Shown in pieces: positions 36,284-46,077 of a DNA stretch of 64,000 nucleotides. A model generated the notes under the pieces. That model was not told the DNA's origin, searched no databases, and worked only from the letters and a program-made list of their open reading frames with translations. A program made the position numbers and the translations under genes. Within the stretch, counting starts at the first letter, position 1. The number at the start of each line of letters is the position of its first letter. The stretch is from Vibrio stylophorae. GTDB taxonomy: Bacteria > Pseudomonadota > Gammaproteobacteria > Enterobacterales > Vibrionaceae. The stretch lies in NCBI RefSeq assembly GCF_921293875.1, contig NZ_CAKLDI010000002.1, positions 1 through 64,000 of the forward strand, given 5' to 3'.

Positions 36284-38443
36284 ATGCAGAAAATCAGGCT
36301 GTTTTTGTTCGCTTGCGTCATGGCGCTGCCCAGTTTGGGCTATGCCAGCGAACTGATCTATTTAGATACAGATTTAAATCCCACGGACAAAGCCAAAGCG
36401 ACCTATCAGCGTCAGGCCTATGTGCCAAATGCTGACGGGCTTTTTGACATGAAGATCTATTTCATTGGCAAAGAGCAGCTTTATTTTCAAGGCCAAGGAC
36501 GCTTTGCTGACGATAAGAAAACCGTGCTCAAGCAAAACAGCGGTACGTTCTTTTATCCTAATGGCAAAGTCCAAATTAAGACCAGTTATAACGAGAAAGG
36601 CGAGACCCATGGTCAAGCGCTTTATTATCTCGATGATGGCTCGCTTCGATTGGATCATCAGTTTGCAAATGGTCAGCGTATCTCAACACAGGTCTATGAT
36701 GATGGCGAGAAGGCGGGTTTGACCACCTATGAATATGATGCCAAACGCCCAGACTATCTAAAGTATAAAACTTACCAGCAGGGCGATTTGCGCTGCGTAC
36801 ACCAGCAAGTGAACGGTGAATTTGATGGTTTGCAGCAGCACTATCGACAAGGCGTATTGGAAGATGAAACCCACTACCTCAACGGTAAAAAGCAGGGTGA
36901 GTATCGCCGCTATGTCGATGGCAATCTCTACATCATCACGCCTTATGTCATGGATAAGCGCCATGGCAAGCAAACCACCTTTTTTGCCGATGGCAAAATT
37001 CAACGCATTCGCTATTACAACCACGGCAAAGATGCCAAAGAGTCCATTGAATATAACGAAGCGGGCAATGTAGTTGCGCGTTATAAATTTGATGAAAAAG
37101 GCGAGAAATATGAAGCCTATGAATACAACGACAAGGGGCTGTTGACCTATAGCAAGGTGCGTAATGCGCAAGGTGTGTCTGTGAGCACGCGCTATCGCCG
37201 CTCTGGCCGTCTGTCATCCATGACCACTCAGCCAGCGGACAAGAGCCAGTGGACTGAGAAACGTGAATTTGGCACTGGTGGCTATTTAAGCTATTACTCG
37301 CGCAAACAAGAATCCACAGGTCATTACTATCAGTGGCGTTATGCGAATAATGGTTTGCTTGAGGCGTTCTCTGAAAAGCGTCCTGACGGCTATGTGAAAG
37401 TGCAGAACTGGCACGATAACGGCCAACTCTCCTTAGAAAGTATTACGCCATCGGAAAAAGCCGCTTGGGCTGTACAGAAGCGATATAACGAAAAGGGTGA
37501 GTTAACCAGTGAAGAGCGCGAGCAGCCACTGCTGAAACACACGATTGAGGTTCGTTATCGTGATGGCGTGATCCAAGCGCGTCGTGAACGACTCAATGGT
37601 AAAGCGCATGGTCTGCAAGTTGAGCGAAGCTATGGCGGCGTGATTGTGTCAGAGAACTTTCTTCACGGTGTGAAAAACGGCAAGTATGAAATGCGCGACT
37701 CAAAGACGGGTCAGCTGCTGACGAAAGGCCAATATCATCAAGGTGCTCGCACTGGTCGTTGGGAACAATGGGGTTATAGCGGTATGCCGATTCCAGAATA
37801 TTTTCTTGGTGAGCGCCGCCGTTTCGGTCATATCCCTTCACAAGAGCAAGATGAATACCATCTGGTTTCCCATTACCGCAACGATAAATTGCACGGGACC
37901 TATCAGTTCTTTAAGGGCAAAGATCAGCGCTTGATCTCAGGTAAATTCAAAAACGGTTTGCCAGTAGGCCATTGGGAGATGCGTGACAATGACAGTGGAA
38001 CGCTGCTCTATTCTGCAACGGTTGGTCAAACCCCGCATGGTCAATGGACAGAAACCGATTTTGACCACGAATACACGCTTTCCGGGCGTTATCACAAAGG
38101 CAAGGCAGAAGGTGCATGGAAATTTAGCCGTGTAAATGGCTTGGTTTGGCTTGAAGGGACCTTCCGTCATGGTCAGCCACATGGCACTTGGTATGTCTTT
38201 GATAAGGAAGGCCGTGTGAACTGTAAGCTGAACTATCAAAAGGGGATGCCGAAAGGTGATTGGATCGCCTTTGATTACAAGGGCAAAGAAACTTGGCGTC
38301 ATCACTTTAAAGCCGGAGAGATGCGTGTCGAGATGAGTCATGCCGACAGCGCGCGCGATAACTATTGGCGCGACAATAACTCCCATGGCGTGCCATCGGA
38401 ATGCTACATGAACATTTCAGCGCTTTTGCAAACAGCGCATTAA
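36284..38443 (+). CDS. Secreted MORN-like repeat protein
   Basis: A 719-residue exported protein. A signal peptide ends at SLGYA (about 22). The rest is built of many copies of a 20-25-residue beta-hairpin unit of the MORN_2 type, e.g. FFADGKIQRIRYYNHGK and GTWYVFDKEGRVNCKL, with G-x-W-x-x-[YF] marks, most regular at about 440-700. Such arrays (YwqK-like) make long solenoids that bind other proteins. AAGGAC precedes the ATG. A lipoprotein gene begins 59 bases later, suggesting an operon. Role unknown; likely at the cell envelope or outside. Confidence 0.85.
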   Translation: MQKIRLFLFACVMALPSLGYASELIYLDTDLNPTDKAKATYQRQAYVPNADGLFDMKIYFIGKEQLYFQGQGRFADDKKTVLKQNSGTFFYPNGKVQIKTSYNEKGETHGQALYYLDDGSLRLDHQFANGQRISTQVYDDGEKAGLTTYEYDAKRPDYLKYKTYQQGDLRCVHQQVNGEFDGLQQHYRQGVLEDETHYLNGKKQGEYRRYVDGNLYIITPYVMDKRHGKQTTFFADGKIQRIRYYNHGKDAKESIEYNEAGNVVARYKFDEKGEKYEAYEYNDKGLLTYSKVRNAQGVSVSTRYRRSGRLSSMTTQPADKSQWTEKREFGTGGYLSYYSRKQESTGHYYQWRYANNGLLEAFSEKRPDGYVKVQNWHDNGQLSLESITPSEKAAWAVQKRYNEKGELTSEEREQPLLKHTIEVRYRDGVIQARRERLNGKAHGLQVERSYGGVIVSENFLHGVKNGKYEMRDSKTGQLLTKGQYHQGARTGRWEQWGYSGMPIPEYFLGERRRFGHIPSQEQDEYHLVSHYRNDKLHGTYQFFKGKDQRLISGKFKNGLPVGHWEMRDNDSGTLLYSATVGQTPHGQWTETDFDHEYTLSGRYHKGKAEGAWKFSRVNGLVWLEGTFRHGQPHGTWYVFDKEGRVNCKLNYQKGMPKGDWIAFDYKGKETWRHHFKAGEMRVEMSHADSARDNYWRDNNSHGVPSECYMNISALLQTAH

Positions 38444-38502
38444 GTCATTCCCGCGCTTGATTTGAGCGCGGTTGAAATACGCATTTGGTTAAAGGATTGA
38501 AC

Positions 38503-40626
38503 ATGACACCAATGATCATGACACCGATGATGTCGAAAGTATTCAAATTCAGCGCAGCAGCTTTAACGTTTCTGTTGGCTGGCTGTGCGCAAAATCAGTT
38601 GGTTTACCAACCAAACGCTACGGTAAAACCGAGCAACAATTATTACCTGCAAATTGCGCTTGAATATGATGTGCAGGTGAAAGATGAACGAGCTTCGCTT
38701 GAAGGTGAGTTGATTTTAGAGAGTCAGATGCGCCTGACCGCGCATCCTGAAGATGACGCATTTACGCTACAACTCATCAATCCTGATACGGATACCCATC
38801 AATTTGGTCGCGATCGTGAACCGCTTCGTACGCTGCTCTCTGAGCCTTTACGACTCAGTATGGATGGCAAGTTGAGCCTTGAAGGTGAGCAAGTGGCTTT
38901 GTATCAAGCGCTGGAGCAATATCCATCTGAGCAAGCGATTCTTGAAGGCGCTGACTACAGTCGTTTGACCAATCTGTTGCCGCTGCTACCCCCTGCACTT
39001 GAAAAAGTGAAAGGCGCAGCCGTCGAGGTGGTGCTTAACCAGAACATGCGCGTGAAATATGAGGTGCTGTGGGTCACTGAAACGCGCGTGCGAGTTGCCT
39101 TTGCAAGCCAAACCAAAGGGGATGAGTTGCTCCAAGGTTGGGCCGATTACGATCCGAAAACGGGTTTGTTACAGCAGATGCGTGGCGTGAGCCGTATTGA
39201 TGTGAGCACAGAAAAATACCAAGGCGCAGTACAAGCGATTGTGGCTATTTATGGCACACCTTGGCTGCCGCAAGGCTCTGGAAATTTTGGTGATCAATAT
39301 AGTTATGAGCGTTACGGGGAGGAACGCGCGCAATATCTTGCTGAGCTGTTAGGTGAGTTATTACCAGAGCGTTCTGAAACGCAATTTGAAACTGAATTTA
39401 CAGCAGAACAGCAGGTTATTTTGCGTCCGCAACGTCGCATGAATAGCGCTGCATATATGCCCGTCATTGATTATCAACTGCTGGATAAAAAGCAGCAGCC
39501 GCAGGACGCTTGGTTGCGTTTGGATGCTTTTCGCCGCGCGGAATTTGAGCTTGCACTTGGCAACCAAGGTGAGCAGCCAGAGCCGGTATTTGTCAAAGTC
39601 TATAGCCCAAGTTACCAGACCCAGCACGTGGAAATACCAGTGGTGGGTGACACTGTGACTTATGAGCATCCACTCTTTTATATTAAAGGGGAAAAGGCAC
39701 GTCGCTGGGGCGAAGATTATTGGGATTTTTACATTGAGCAAGCGGTCAATGCTGGCATCGGTGGTTTCTCGTTTCAAACGCAAAACAACCGCGTGGTAGA
39801 CACTGGCGGAGAATATATTGCCAATGAGGTTGGATATGCCCAGCGCGGCAATCAAGTCGCTCAGTGGCTGAATTTAAGCGCGCCAGTGGAAAGTTATCGC
39901 TTGATGGTGCGCTTTGATGAAAATGACGTTAAAACCATGCCATTGAGCTGGCTGCAAGAGACTGGTGTTAAAGCGCAGCAGTTTGATTTGCTGCGCGCCG
40001 CAAAGGTATTTGCAGCGCGAGCGCCGGGTCAAGAGATGTTTGACCCCTATGGGATCACCGCTCAGCAGCCTGAGCCTAAAGTAACACTATCAGCGCATCA
40101 GTTGTCGGTTGCGATTGCGCCGCAAATGAAAAAGCTCTGTCAGCTCAATGTGCTGGAAGGTACGTATCTTGGCGATGCCATCACTTGGCAACCGATACCG
40201 CCAACACGCAGCTATTATCGTTCAAAGAAGAATGATGGCTCATTGCAATTTCGTTTGACCGCGCACCAAGGTGAAACTTGGTATTTTTACGATGCTAGCG
40301 CTGATGTGTCGGTACTTTGTGCAAAAGCGCAATTGACGCCGTTAAACGCGGCGCAAGATTATCAGTTATTGCACCCATGGATGATTCAATTGCAAGGTGA
40401 ATACGCCAATTGGACCTTTGAGCAAGTGCAGCAAAATCTGCAAGCATTTGATAGCAAAGGCCGCGTACTGCAGTGGATGCAACCTGATCCTGAAGCTGAT
40501 TTTCAGCTGCCAAGCATCAAAGCCTGGGGTAATATTCACCAAGTGGTGCGTTTGGCACGCAGTGAAAGCGAGCCAGTGCTAGAGCAAAAGGTGAGCTTTG
40601 GCCCGATGCCGCAGCCGCAAAAGTAA
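38503..40626 (+). CDS. Large lipoprotein, family member 2
   Basis: A 707-residue lipoprotein with lipobox LLAGC. I chose ATG 38503 behind AAAGGATTGAAC. After YQPN comes a beta-rich region. At about 160-230 lie LLPLLPPALEKVKGAAVEV, YEVLWV and GWADYDPKTGLLQQM, the core shared with members 1 and 3. The C-terminal 150 residues (WMQPDPEADFQLPSIKAWG) match member 3 closely. It lies 59 bases after the MORN-like gene. A terminator follows. No named family; I infer an envelope role. Confidence 0.85.
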   Translation: MTPMIMTPMMSKVFKFSAAALTFLLAGCAQNQLVYQPNATVKPSNNYYLQIALEYDVQVKDERASLEGELILESQMRLTAHPEDDAFTLQLINPDTDTHQFGRDREPLRTLLSEPLRLSMDGKLSLEGEQVALYQALEQYPSEQAILEGADYSRLTNLLPLLPPALEKVKGAAVEVVLNQNMRVKYEVLWVTETRVRVAFASQTKGDELLQGWADYDPKTGLLQQMRGVSRIDVSTEKYQGAVQAIVAIYGTPWLPQGSGNFGDQYSYERYGEERAQYLAELLGELLPERSETQFETEFTAEQQVILRPQRRMNSAAYMPVIDYQLLDKKQQPQDAWLRLDAFRRAEFELALGNQGEQPEPVFVKVYSPSYQTQHVEIPVVGDTVTYEHPLFYIKGEKARRWGEDYWDFYIEQAVNAGIGGFSFQTQNNRVVDTGGEYIANEVGYAQRGNQVAQWLNLSAPVESYRLMVRFDENDVKTMPLSWLQETGVKAQQFDLLRAAKVFAARAPGQEMFDPYGITAQQPEPKVTLSAHQLSVAIAPQMKKLCQLNVLEGTYLGDAITWQPIPPTRSYYRSKKNDGSLQFRLTAHQGETWYFYDASADVSVLCAKAQLTPLNAAQDYQLLHPWMIQLQGEYANWTFEQVQQNLQAFDSKGRVLQWMQPDPEADFQLPSIKAWGNIHQVVRLARSESEPVLEQKVSFGPMPQPQK

Positions 40627-40700
40627 TCGCTATCAGTTATTGATAAAGAGCAATCAGATACAATCATCGGTGAAATGAAGTCACCATGCATCTGCTTTGA

Positions 40701-40723
40701 AGCCCGCAACTGCGGGCTTTTTT
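40701..40723 (+). terminator. Terminator after lipoprotein 2
   Basis: Stem GCCCGC/GCGGGC with an AACT loop, followed by a T run. Confidence 0.85.
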
Positions 40724-40799
40724 GATGGCACCAGAAGCGATAGCTTCAGCGTGTACGCCTGTCATTCAATAGGATGAATAAAAGACACTGGCGTTATCC

Positions 40800-41441
40800 T
40801 CATGCATTGTGTGGACTTACCTCTGCATAAAGCTGCGCTAAATAGTTCTGCATAAACGCCGTTCTTTTTTCTGCTTCTAGTTTGGCTGATGGGGTGTGCA
40901 TCGTCTGAGCTAATTTGAAAAGCTTGAGGTAGAAGTGATCGACGCTATAGGCGCTATCATCTAGGGGGCGATGGTTCGCTGACGGATCAAAAGCGTCATA
41001 GAAAGCGATATTTAGCACACTGCCTACTTGAATGCAGCGGGCAATGCCGATGGCACCTAGCGCATCTAAACGATCAGCATCTTGAAGGATTTTTGCCTCT
41101 ATGGTTTTGGGTGTGATGTTGGCACTAAAACTGTGCGCGACAATCGCGTGATGAATGGCGTCATGGTATTGCTTTGGGTAATCAATTGAGGCCAAAAATT
41201 CTATGGCTTTATCAGCCGCGATGGTTGAGCTTGTTGCTCGTTTTGGATGGTTTTTTGCAAAGGAAAAACAATCGTGTAGGTAGGCGGCTGGAATCACAAT
41301 TCGCGGCTCTGCGCTTTCAAATTGGCAGAGCTGTTTGGCTGTTTTCACCACGCGCAGCACATGATTTAAATCATGTGCGCTGTCTTGCGTCATTTGCGTA
41401 TCAACCCAAGTAAGTAATATTGATTCTGTCTGTGTATCCAT
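40800..41441 (-). CDS. HD-domain hydrolase, YedJ-like
   Basis: A 213-residue HD phosphohydrolase similar throughout to E. coli YedJ. Metal residues sit in SAHDLNHVLRV, AAYLHDCFSFAKNHP and KILQDADRLDALGAIGIAR, and the ending pattern (HRPLDD, KLFKLAQTM) is the same. I chose ATG 41441 (MDTQTES) behind AGGATCGGC; an earlier in-frame ATG at 41561 adds a sequence without similarity. The substrate is unknown, probably a nucleotide. It lies on the opposite strand between two lipoprotein genes. Confidence 0.9.
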   Translation of the reverse strand: MDTQTESILLTWVDTQMTQDSAHDLNHVLRVVKTAKQLCQFESAEPRIVIPAAYLHDCFSFAKNHPKRATSSTIAADKAIEFLASIDYPKQYHDAIHHAIVAHSFSANITPKTIEAKILQDADRLDALGAIGIARCIQVGSVLNIAFYDAFDPSANHRPLDDSAYSVDHFYLKLFKLAQTMHTPSAKLEAEKRTAFMQNYLAQLYAEVSPHNA

Positions 41442-41717
41442 GCCGATCCTGATGATGATGTTTATTGAGCTTATCGTTGGCGTAAAGCGCCAATCAAAGT
41501 AATGAGAAACGTTATATTGATCGGCAAATAATAATATCCGTATTTCTCTTGTACTAGCCATCCATTGACTGAATGTGACTCGCGCGCCATTAAATCATGT
41601 TGATTGATTTCACTCTCAAGGTTAATTGATTTTATCAATCTAAAACAATGAGTTATGATTCACCCAATTGAATGCTCGCACGTTTGGTGCGCAGCGCATG
41701 ATCAAAAGGGATTCGAC

Positions 41718-43919
41718 ATGAGATTAACCCAATTACTATGGCCCGCTGCACTGTTAGTGTTGTTATCGGGGTGTGCGGGGCCGACGCTGCGCTATCAACC
41801 CATGGATGGTGATACGCAAACCTATCATGCGCGCGTTGTGCTAGATATTGCCATGGATGCCTATGGTTTAGATCGCAGTGAGTCCATCTCATTTACGACC
41901 CAATTGCAGGCAACAAAAAATAGTGAGAGTCGCGATCCAAGCGTGAAGGTTCAATTTGACCATCTTGTGGTCAACTCTGACTTTGAGAGTATGGACTTTT
42001 CAAGCTTTGAAACACTCAATTCAGATCAGCAAGCTTTAGTGGATTTTATGCAGCAGGGATTTGTGCTGACACAAAAGGGCAGCCATGGTTATGAGGTGAC
42101 CAGCGAGGGCAATTTACCGCGTCCCATCGAGGAAAGTGGGATCGTACTAGACCCATTGAACCGCATGCAATTTGAGGATGTGATCGCCTTATTACCACCG
42201 CAATTGCCCTTTGAGCTGGGCGCGAAGTTACAGGTCAAACAAGCCGGTTTTATTTTGGATTATGAAGTCGCCGCAGTGAATGAAAAGAGCGTGCAGCTGG
42301 TTTTTCAAGGGCAAGCAAATCAAGCGATGCTGGATCAGCAAACTCCGCTAAAAGAGAAGGATGCAGCTGAACTACAAACCAAGGATGCTGGTATCGTCGG
42401 TTGGGTTATCTATGAGCGACAAACCGGTAAGCTTGAGGATGGTCGTGCGCTATTCAAATTGGAATTTGCAGACGAAGCGCTCAAGGGACATGTGGAAGTG
42501 TTGATAGCCATTCATCAGGACATTGATGATCTACCTGAGGTAGAGACCTATTTCCCGGATGATAATGACAACCGACGCCATCGAATTTCGTCTGATCAAT
42601 GGCCGCTTACTGAGCTGATGAAAGCGCGTTATGGCAACGACGAGACACAAGCACCTGAGCTTCGTGCGTCGCTGGAAACATCAACCGATTCACGTGATCA
42701 CAATCCGTCTTTGCTATTGAAAGTTTATGATGCAAATGCCTATGCATGGTCCCGCTTCTTATCAAGCGATATACAGGATGAACAAGGGCAATCACTACCG
42801 CGCCAGAGTATTGTGAGCATGATGGAAGATGGCCCTTATGAGCGTGATGAGCAAGGTCGTTATCGTCAATATGCGCTCTATCCCCATCAAGCCTTCAAGA
42901 AAGGGGCGGTGAACCTTGAAATTGCGTCTTATCAGCAGCATACCTTTGAGCCCATCCTTTTAAACATTGATGCAGGAAAAGGACACTATCAAGGCGCAGG
43001 TTTTCGTATCGATGCGCAGCAAATCGATGCGCAGACTTGGCGTCTAACCTTGACTCAGCCTCGGTGGCCTCGCCAATCCACAACGCCAGATTACACCTTT
43101 GGCTTAAATATGGATGCCGCGGATATTGATTCAGTGCGCTTTATTTTTCCCGCAGGTGGCGCGCAATTTGCGCTGCCGAGCACTTCAGAGCGTCGTTTGT
43201 TCCAACTGAATATGGATGTAAAACAGCAATTTGAGGTGCGTTTTGTCAAAGCGCCGAGCCATCAAATCCCGATGCTTTTGCTCAAGAGCACCCCGCAAAT
43301 TTTACAGCGCACGCTACTCACTGACGCCACGATTGCAAGCCAGGCCGCGTTAGAGCCAAGTACACGCTATCAACCTAAGACAAAATCTTATGCGCCGCGC
43401 TTTGAATTTAAGGAAAACGAAGCCTTTATTCTGGTGCCAGAGCCGATTGCAGAGCAGTGCCAGATTGCAGATTTTGCCATGGCGGGTCACAACGAGCTTG
43501 CGCTCAATTGGAAAAGATCCGGCGTGGATTACAGCAAAGACTATCGAAATATTCGATATACGCTGACCTCGCGTCAAGGACAGAAATTTTTCTATGATAT
43601 TTCGGGACAAGCGGCGATTAGCTGTCCTGCTTATCAAAAGATAGCGCTGAAAAAAGGGCAAGATTACACCCAGTCTCAGCCTTGGCTGATTACATTAACG
43701 GGCGAGCTGGCATCTTTGTCACCAGAGCAGATGCGCAAAGAGCTGCAAGCATTGAATGAAAAGGGCGAGCCGTTGATGTGGATGGACCCGGTGGACGATG
43801 CTGATTTTGCCTATCCAACCCTCAAGGCGTGGGGAAAAATTGCAAAAATTGAGCGAATTCGATTGCTTTCAGAGCCGGAAAAAGTCACTGGAACGGTTCA
43901 ATTTGGTCCGAAACCTTAG
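41718..43919 (+). CDS. Large lipoprotein, family member 3
   Basis: A 733-residue lipoprotein with lipobox LLSGC. I chose ATG 41718 behind AAAAGGGATT. Shared features: YQPM after the lipobox, ALLPPQLPFELGAKLQV near 165, YEVAAVNEKSVQLVF, GWVIYERQTGKLEDG, and a C-terminal part (LTSRQGQKFFYD, LMWMDPVDDADFAYPTLKAWG) parallel to member 2. It is therefore a paralogue, probably from duplication before the YedJ-like gene came between them. Function unknown; envelope location expected. Confidence 0.85.
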   Translation: MRLTQLLWPAALLVLLSGCAGPTLRYQPMDGDTQTYHARVVLDIAMDAYGLDRSESISFTTQLQATKNSESRDPSVKVQFDHLVVNSDFESMDFSSFETLNSDQQALVDFMQQGFVLTQKGSHGYEVTSEGNLPRPIEESGIVLDPLNRMQFEDVIALLPPQLPFELGAKLQVKQAGFILDYEVAAVNEKSVQLVFQGQANQAMLDQQTPLKEKDAAELQTKDAGIVGWVIYERQTGKLEDGRALFKLEFADEALKGHVEVLIAIHQDIDDLPEVETYFPDDNDNRRHRISSDQWPLTELMKARYGNDETQAPELRASLETSTDSRDHNPSLLLKVYDANAYAWSRFLSSDIQDEQGQSLPRQSIVSMMEDGPYERDEQGRYRQYALYPHQAFKKGAVNLEIASYQQHTFEPILLNIDAGKGHYQGAGFRIDAQQIDAQTWRLTLTQPRWPRQSTTPDYTFGLNMDAADIDSVRFIFPAGGAQFALPSTSERRLFQLNMDVKQQFEVRFVKAPSHQIPMLLLKSTPQILQRTLLTDATIASQAALEPSTRYQPKTKSYAPRFEFKENEAFILVPEPIAEQCQIADFAMAGHNELALNWKRSGVDYSKDYRNIRYTLTSRQGQKFFYDISGQAAISCPAYQKIALKKGQDYTQSQPWLITLTGELASLSPEQMRKELQALNEKGEPLMWMDPVDDADFAYPTLKAWGKIAKIERIRLLSEPEKVTGTVQFGPKP

Positions 43920-44018
43920 GCGTTTTGCGTTGCTATCCTTTTCGTGTCTTGATTGACGTTGTTGATTGACTTCGTGTATTGGCGAGAATCTGTTTTAAAT
44001 CAGGTTCAAGCAAAAAGA

Positions 44019-44042
44019 AAAGCCAGCAGTTGCTGGCTTTTT
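44019..44042 (+). terminator. Terminator after lipoprotein 3
   Basis: Stem AAAGCCAGC/GCTGGCTTT with an AGTT loop and extra Ts. Confidence 0.85.
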
Positions 44043-44160
44043 GTTGCGCCGTCGAAACTGAGTAGCTTGCTTTTTATCATTTTGCCTTTCTTTTTTGTGA
44101 AATTGCGTTGTGAATGGTTCTTTTCAAATTTCACCCGCCAATTGTCATACCGCGCTGTGC

Positions 44161-44178
44161 GTGAGATTCCATACTCAC
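44161..44178. promoter_or_regulatory. Inverted repeat GTGAG-N8-CTCAC upstream of the porin
   Basis: GTGAG at 44161 and CTCAC at 44174 face each other around 8 bases, about 30 bases before the porin start. It could be an operator or a leader hairpin near the ribosome site. Confidence 0.35.
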
Positions 44179-44209
44179 AATGAATTGAACAGTATGGATG
44201 GGAAACCCA

Positions 44210-45232
44210 ATGAAAATGAAAGGACTAATGGCTGTGGTCGCCCTTGGTGCATGCGCGCCAAGCTTAGCTGTTGAGATATATAACAAAGGCAACACCACCT
44301 TAGCGATTGGCGGCTATGTGGATGTGGGCGTTGGGCAATATTTTGAAAATACCACCGAAGTGCATGAGGTATCACCTCGTCTGAATATTTCGGGTACCCA
44401 TGATCTGGGCAACGGGGTGACGGTGGATGCCATGGGTGAGTGGGGCATTAATTTTCTTGATGGTGGCGATACCACCTTCACCACGCGCCTTGGTTACATT
44501 GGCGTGACGCATGAGCACTATGGTCGATTGGTCGCCGGTACGCAGTGGTCGCCCTATTATGATGTCGCTGGCGTTGCCGATCTGCCCATCGCCTTTGCCA
44601 ATGATTTTCTTTATTCGCAGCAAGGTGATGTGGGCTCAGCGCGTGCTGACAAGATGCTCAGTTATCGCAAGCAGTTGAAAGTGAATGAGGATCTCTCCTT
44701 TCAAGTGGGGTTAGGTTGGCAAGGCAAACAAGCCGTAGAAGATCCACCAAAGGATGCCGAATTTGATGCGCGCGGACAAATTGCGCTTAGCACTACCATT
44801 GCAGGCTTTGGCTTGGGTTATACCTATAGCGGTGGTGATGTAGATTTCTTAGGACTAGAACATGACGCCCATTCGCATCTGTTTTCTGCGTTCTACGGCA
44901 CCTATGGTCAAGGGCTCTATACCGCTCTGGTTTATGGTATGAATGAATATTTTTATACTCGACTCGGCTCCACCGCCCTATATGCTGACACCTCGCAATA
45001 TGAAGCTTTGCTTGCCTATGGTTTTGAAAACAGTCTGACACTCAGTATTAATTATGAGTCAGTGGAAGACGATAAAAACAACCTTAAGGTTTATAGCCAA
45101 AGCGCACTGCAAGCGGAATACTATTTCCATGAGGATTTTGCAGGTTTTGCAGCCTATCAATTTGATTTAGGCAATGATATTGGTGAGTCTGAAAATGATT
45201 ATTGGACTATTGGTGTGCGCTACTTTCTTTAA
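44210..45232 (+). CDS. Outer-membrane porin
   Basis: A 340-residue protein with a signal peptide (MKMKGLMAVVALGACAPSLA) and beta-strand repeats of a Gram-negative trimeric porin: VEIYNKGNTTLAIGGYVDVG at the mature start, RLGYIGVTHEHYGRLVAGTQWSPYYD with the L3 region, and alternating hydrophobic strands to the end. The last residues are VRYFL, so the usual terminal Phe is followed by one Leu. I chose ATG 44210 behind GGATGGGAAA; an in-frame ATG at 44198 is also possible. It would pass small hydrophilic solutes. Confidence 0.9.
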   Translation: MKMKGLMAVVALGACAPSLAVEIYNKGNTTLAIGGYVDVGVGQYFENTTEVHEVSPRLNISGTHDLGNGVTVDAMGEWGINFLDGGDTTFTTRLGYIGVTHEHYGRLVAGTQWSPYYDVAGVADLPIAFANDFLYSQQGDVGSARADKMLSYRKQLKVNEDLSFQVGLGWQGKQAVEDPPKDAEFDARGQIALSTTIAGFGLGYTYSGGDVDFLGLEHDAHSHLFSAFYGTYGQGLYTALVYGMNEYFYTRLGSTALYADTSQYEALLAYGFENSLTLSINYESVEDDKNNLKVYSQSALQAEYYFHEDFAGFAAYQFDLGNDIGESENDYWTIGVRYFL

Positions 45233-45272
45233 GTAATTGCTTTATTGGCCGTGCCAATAAAATACCAATGTC

Positions 45273-45298
45273 AAAAAGCCCGCATGTGCGGGCTTTTT
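45273..45298. terminator. Bidirectional terminator after the porin
   Basis: Stem AAAAAGCCCGCA/TGCGGGCTTTTT around TG, between convergent genes. Confidence 0.9.
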
Positions 45299-45326
45299 GA
45301 TTGAATCAGGATGTATAGCGATACAT

Positions 45327-46025
45327 TTATTTTTTATCAGCAATGACCAATGATTTATCGCCTGAAAAAACAACAAAACTGTAATTTTTATACCAGCAGT
45401 TGACCTGTTGGAATTGGGCGTCTTTCATCCATTGCAGTTGTTGAGAGAGCGTCGACATCTTATCTTCCTTCATGCGCTCTAGCGCCGCAGATAGGGCATT
45501 TGCGGTCACACCCTTTTCTTTGACCTGTTTGAGCCAAGCATTTCGATATGATGTTTCAAGTTGTGCGGTTTCACCCAATACCTGATCAGCATTGATAAAT
45601 TGACCGCCTTCATTTAATGCGTGATAGATGTTTTGAAATAGCGCGGCTTTTGCTTGCGCGTCGAGATGGTGAATGGAAAGTGCTGAAATAATCAGGTCAT
45701 ACTTGCCAACCAAGGGCTCAGCTGAATAATCCTTGGTTTGATAATCAATAGTGAATGCACTGTGTTTAAACCGATTTTTTGCTTCACTTAGCATCGCGCT
45801 TGAAATATCACAAAGAGTGAAGGATGCGTTTGGGTAATGCTGCGCGACCAGTGACGTAAAAAGACCAGTACCAGCCCCTAAATCAAGGACTTGAAAGCTG
45901 TCAGATTGAGGGCGATTAATGAGCGCTAAGGCTGTTCCATAAAAATCATCAAAGCATGGAATAAGCTGCTTTCTTGCAGAATCATAATCCCTTGCACCTT
46001 TATCAAAAGCCTGTTGAACACTCAC
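45327..46025 (-). CDS. Class I SAM-dependent methyltransferase
   Basis: A 232-residue enzyme with the nucleotide-binding motif VLDLGAGTGLFT near 47, an acidic post-II residue in TLCDISSAML and YDLIISALSIHHLD at the end of strand 4. The substrate cannot be told. Its ATG follows AGGAGTCG on the minus strand. It lies 52 bases after the small membrane gene on the same strand, so the two or three genes may be cotranscribed. Confidence 0.88.
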   Translation of the reverse strand: MSVQQAFDKGARDYDSARKQLIPCFDDFYGTALALINRPQSDSFQVLDLGAGTGLFTSLVAQHYPNASFTLCDISSAMLSEAKNRFKHSAFTIDYQTKDYSAEPLVGKYDLIISALSIHHLDAQAKAALFQNIYHALNEGGQFINADQVLGETAQLETSYRNAWLKQVKEKGVTANALSAALERMKEDKMSTLSQQLQWMKDAQFQQVNCWYKNYSFVVFSGDKSLVIADKK

Positions 46026-46077
46026 GATACGACTCCTTGTCTGCTTCGTATATTTGTTAAAACCCTATATTGGTTCA

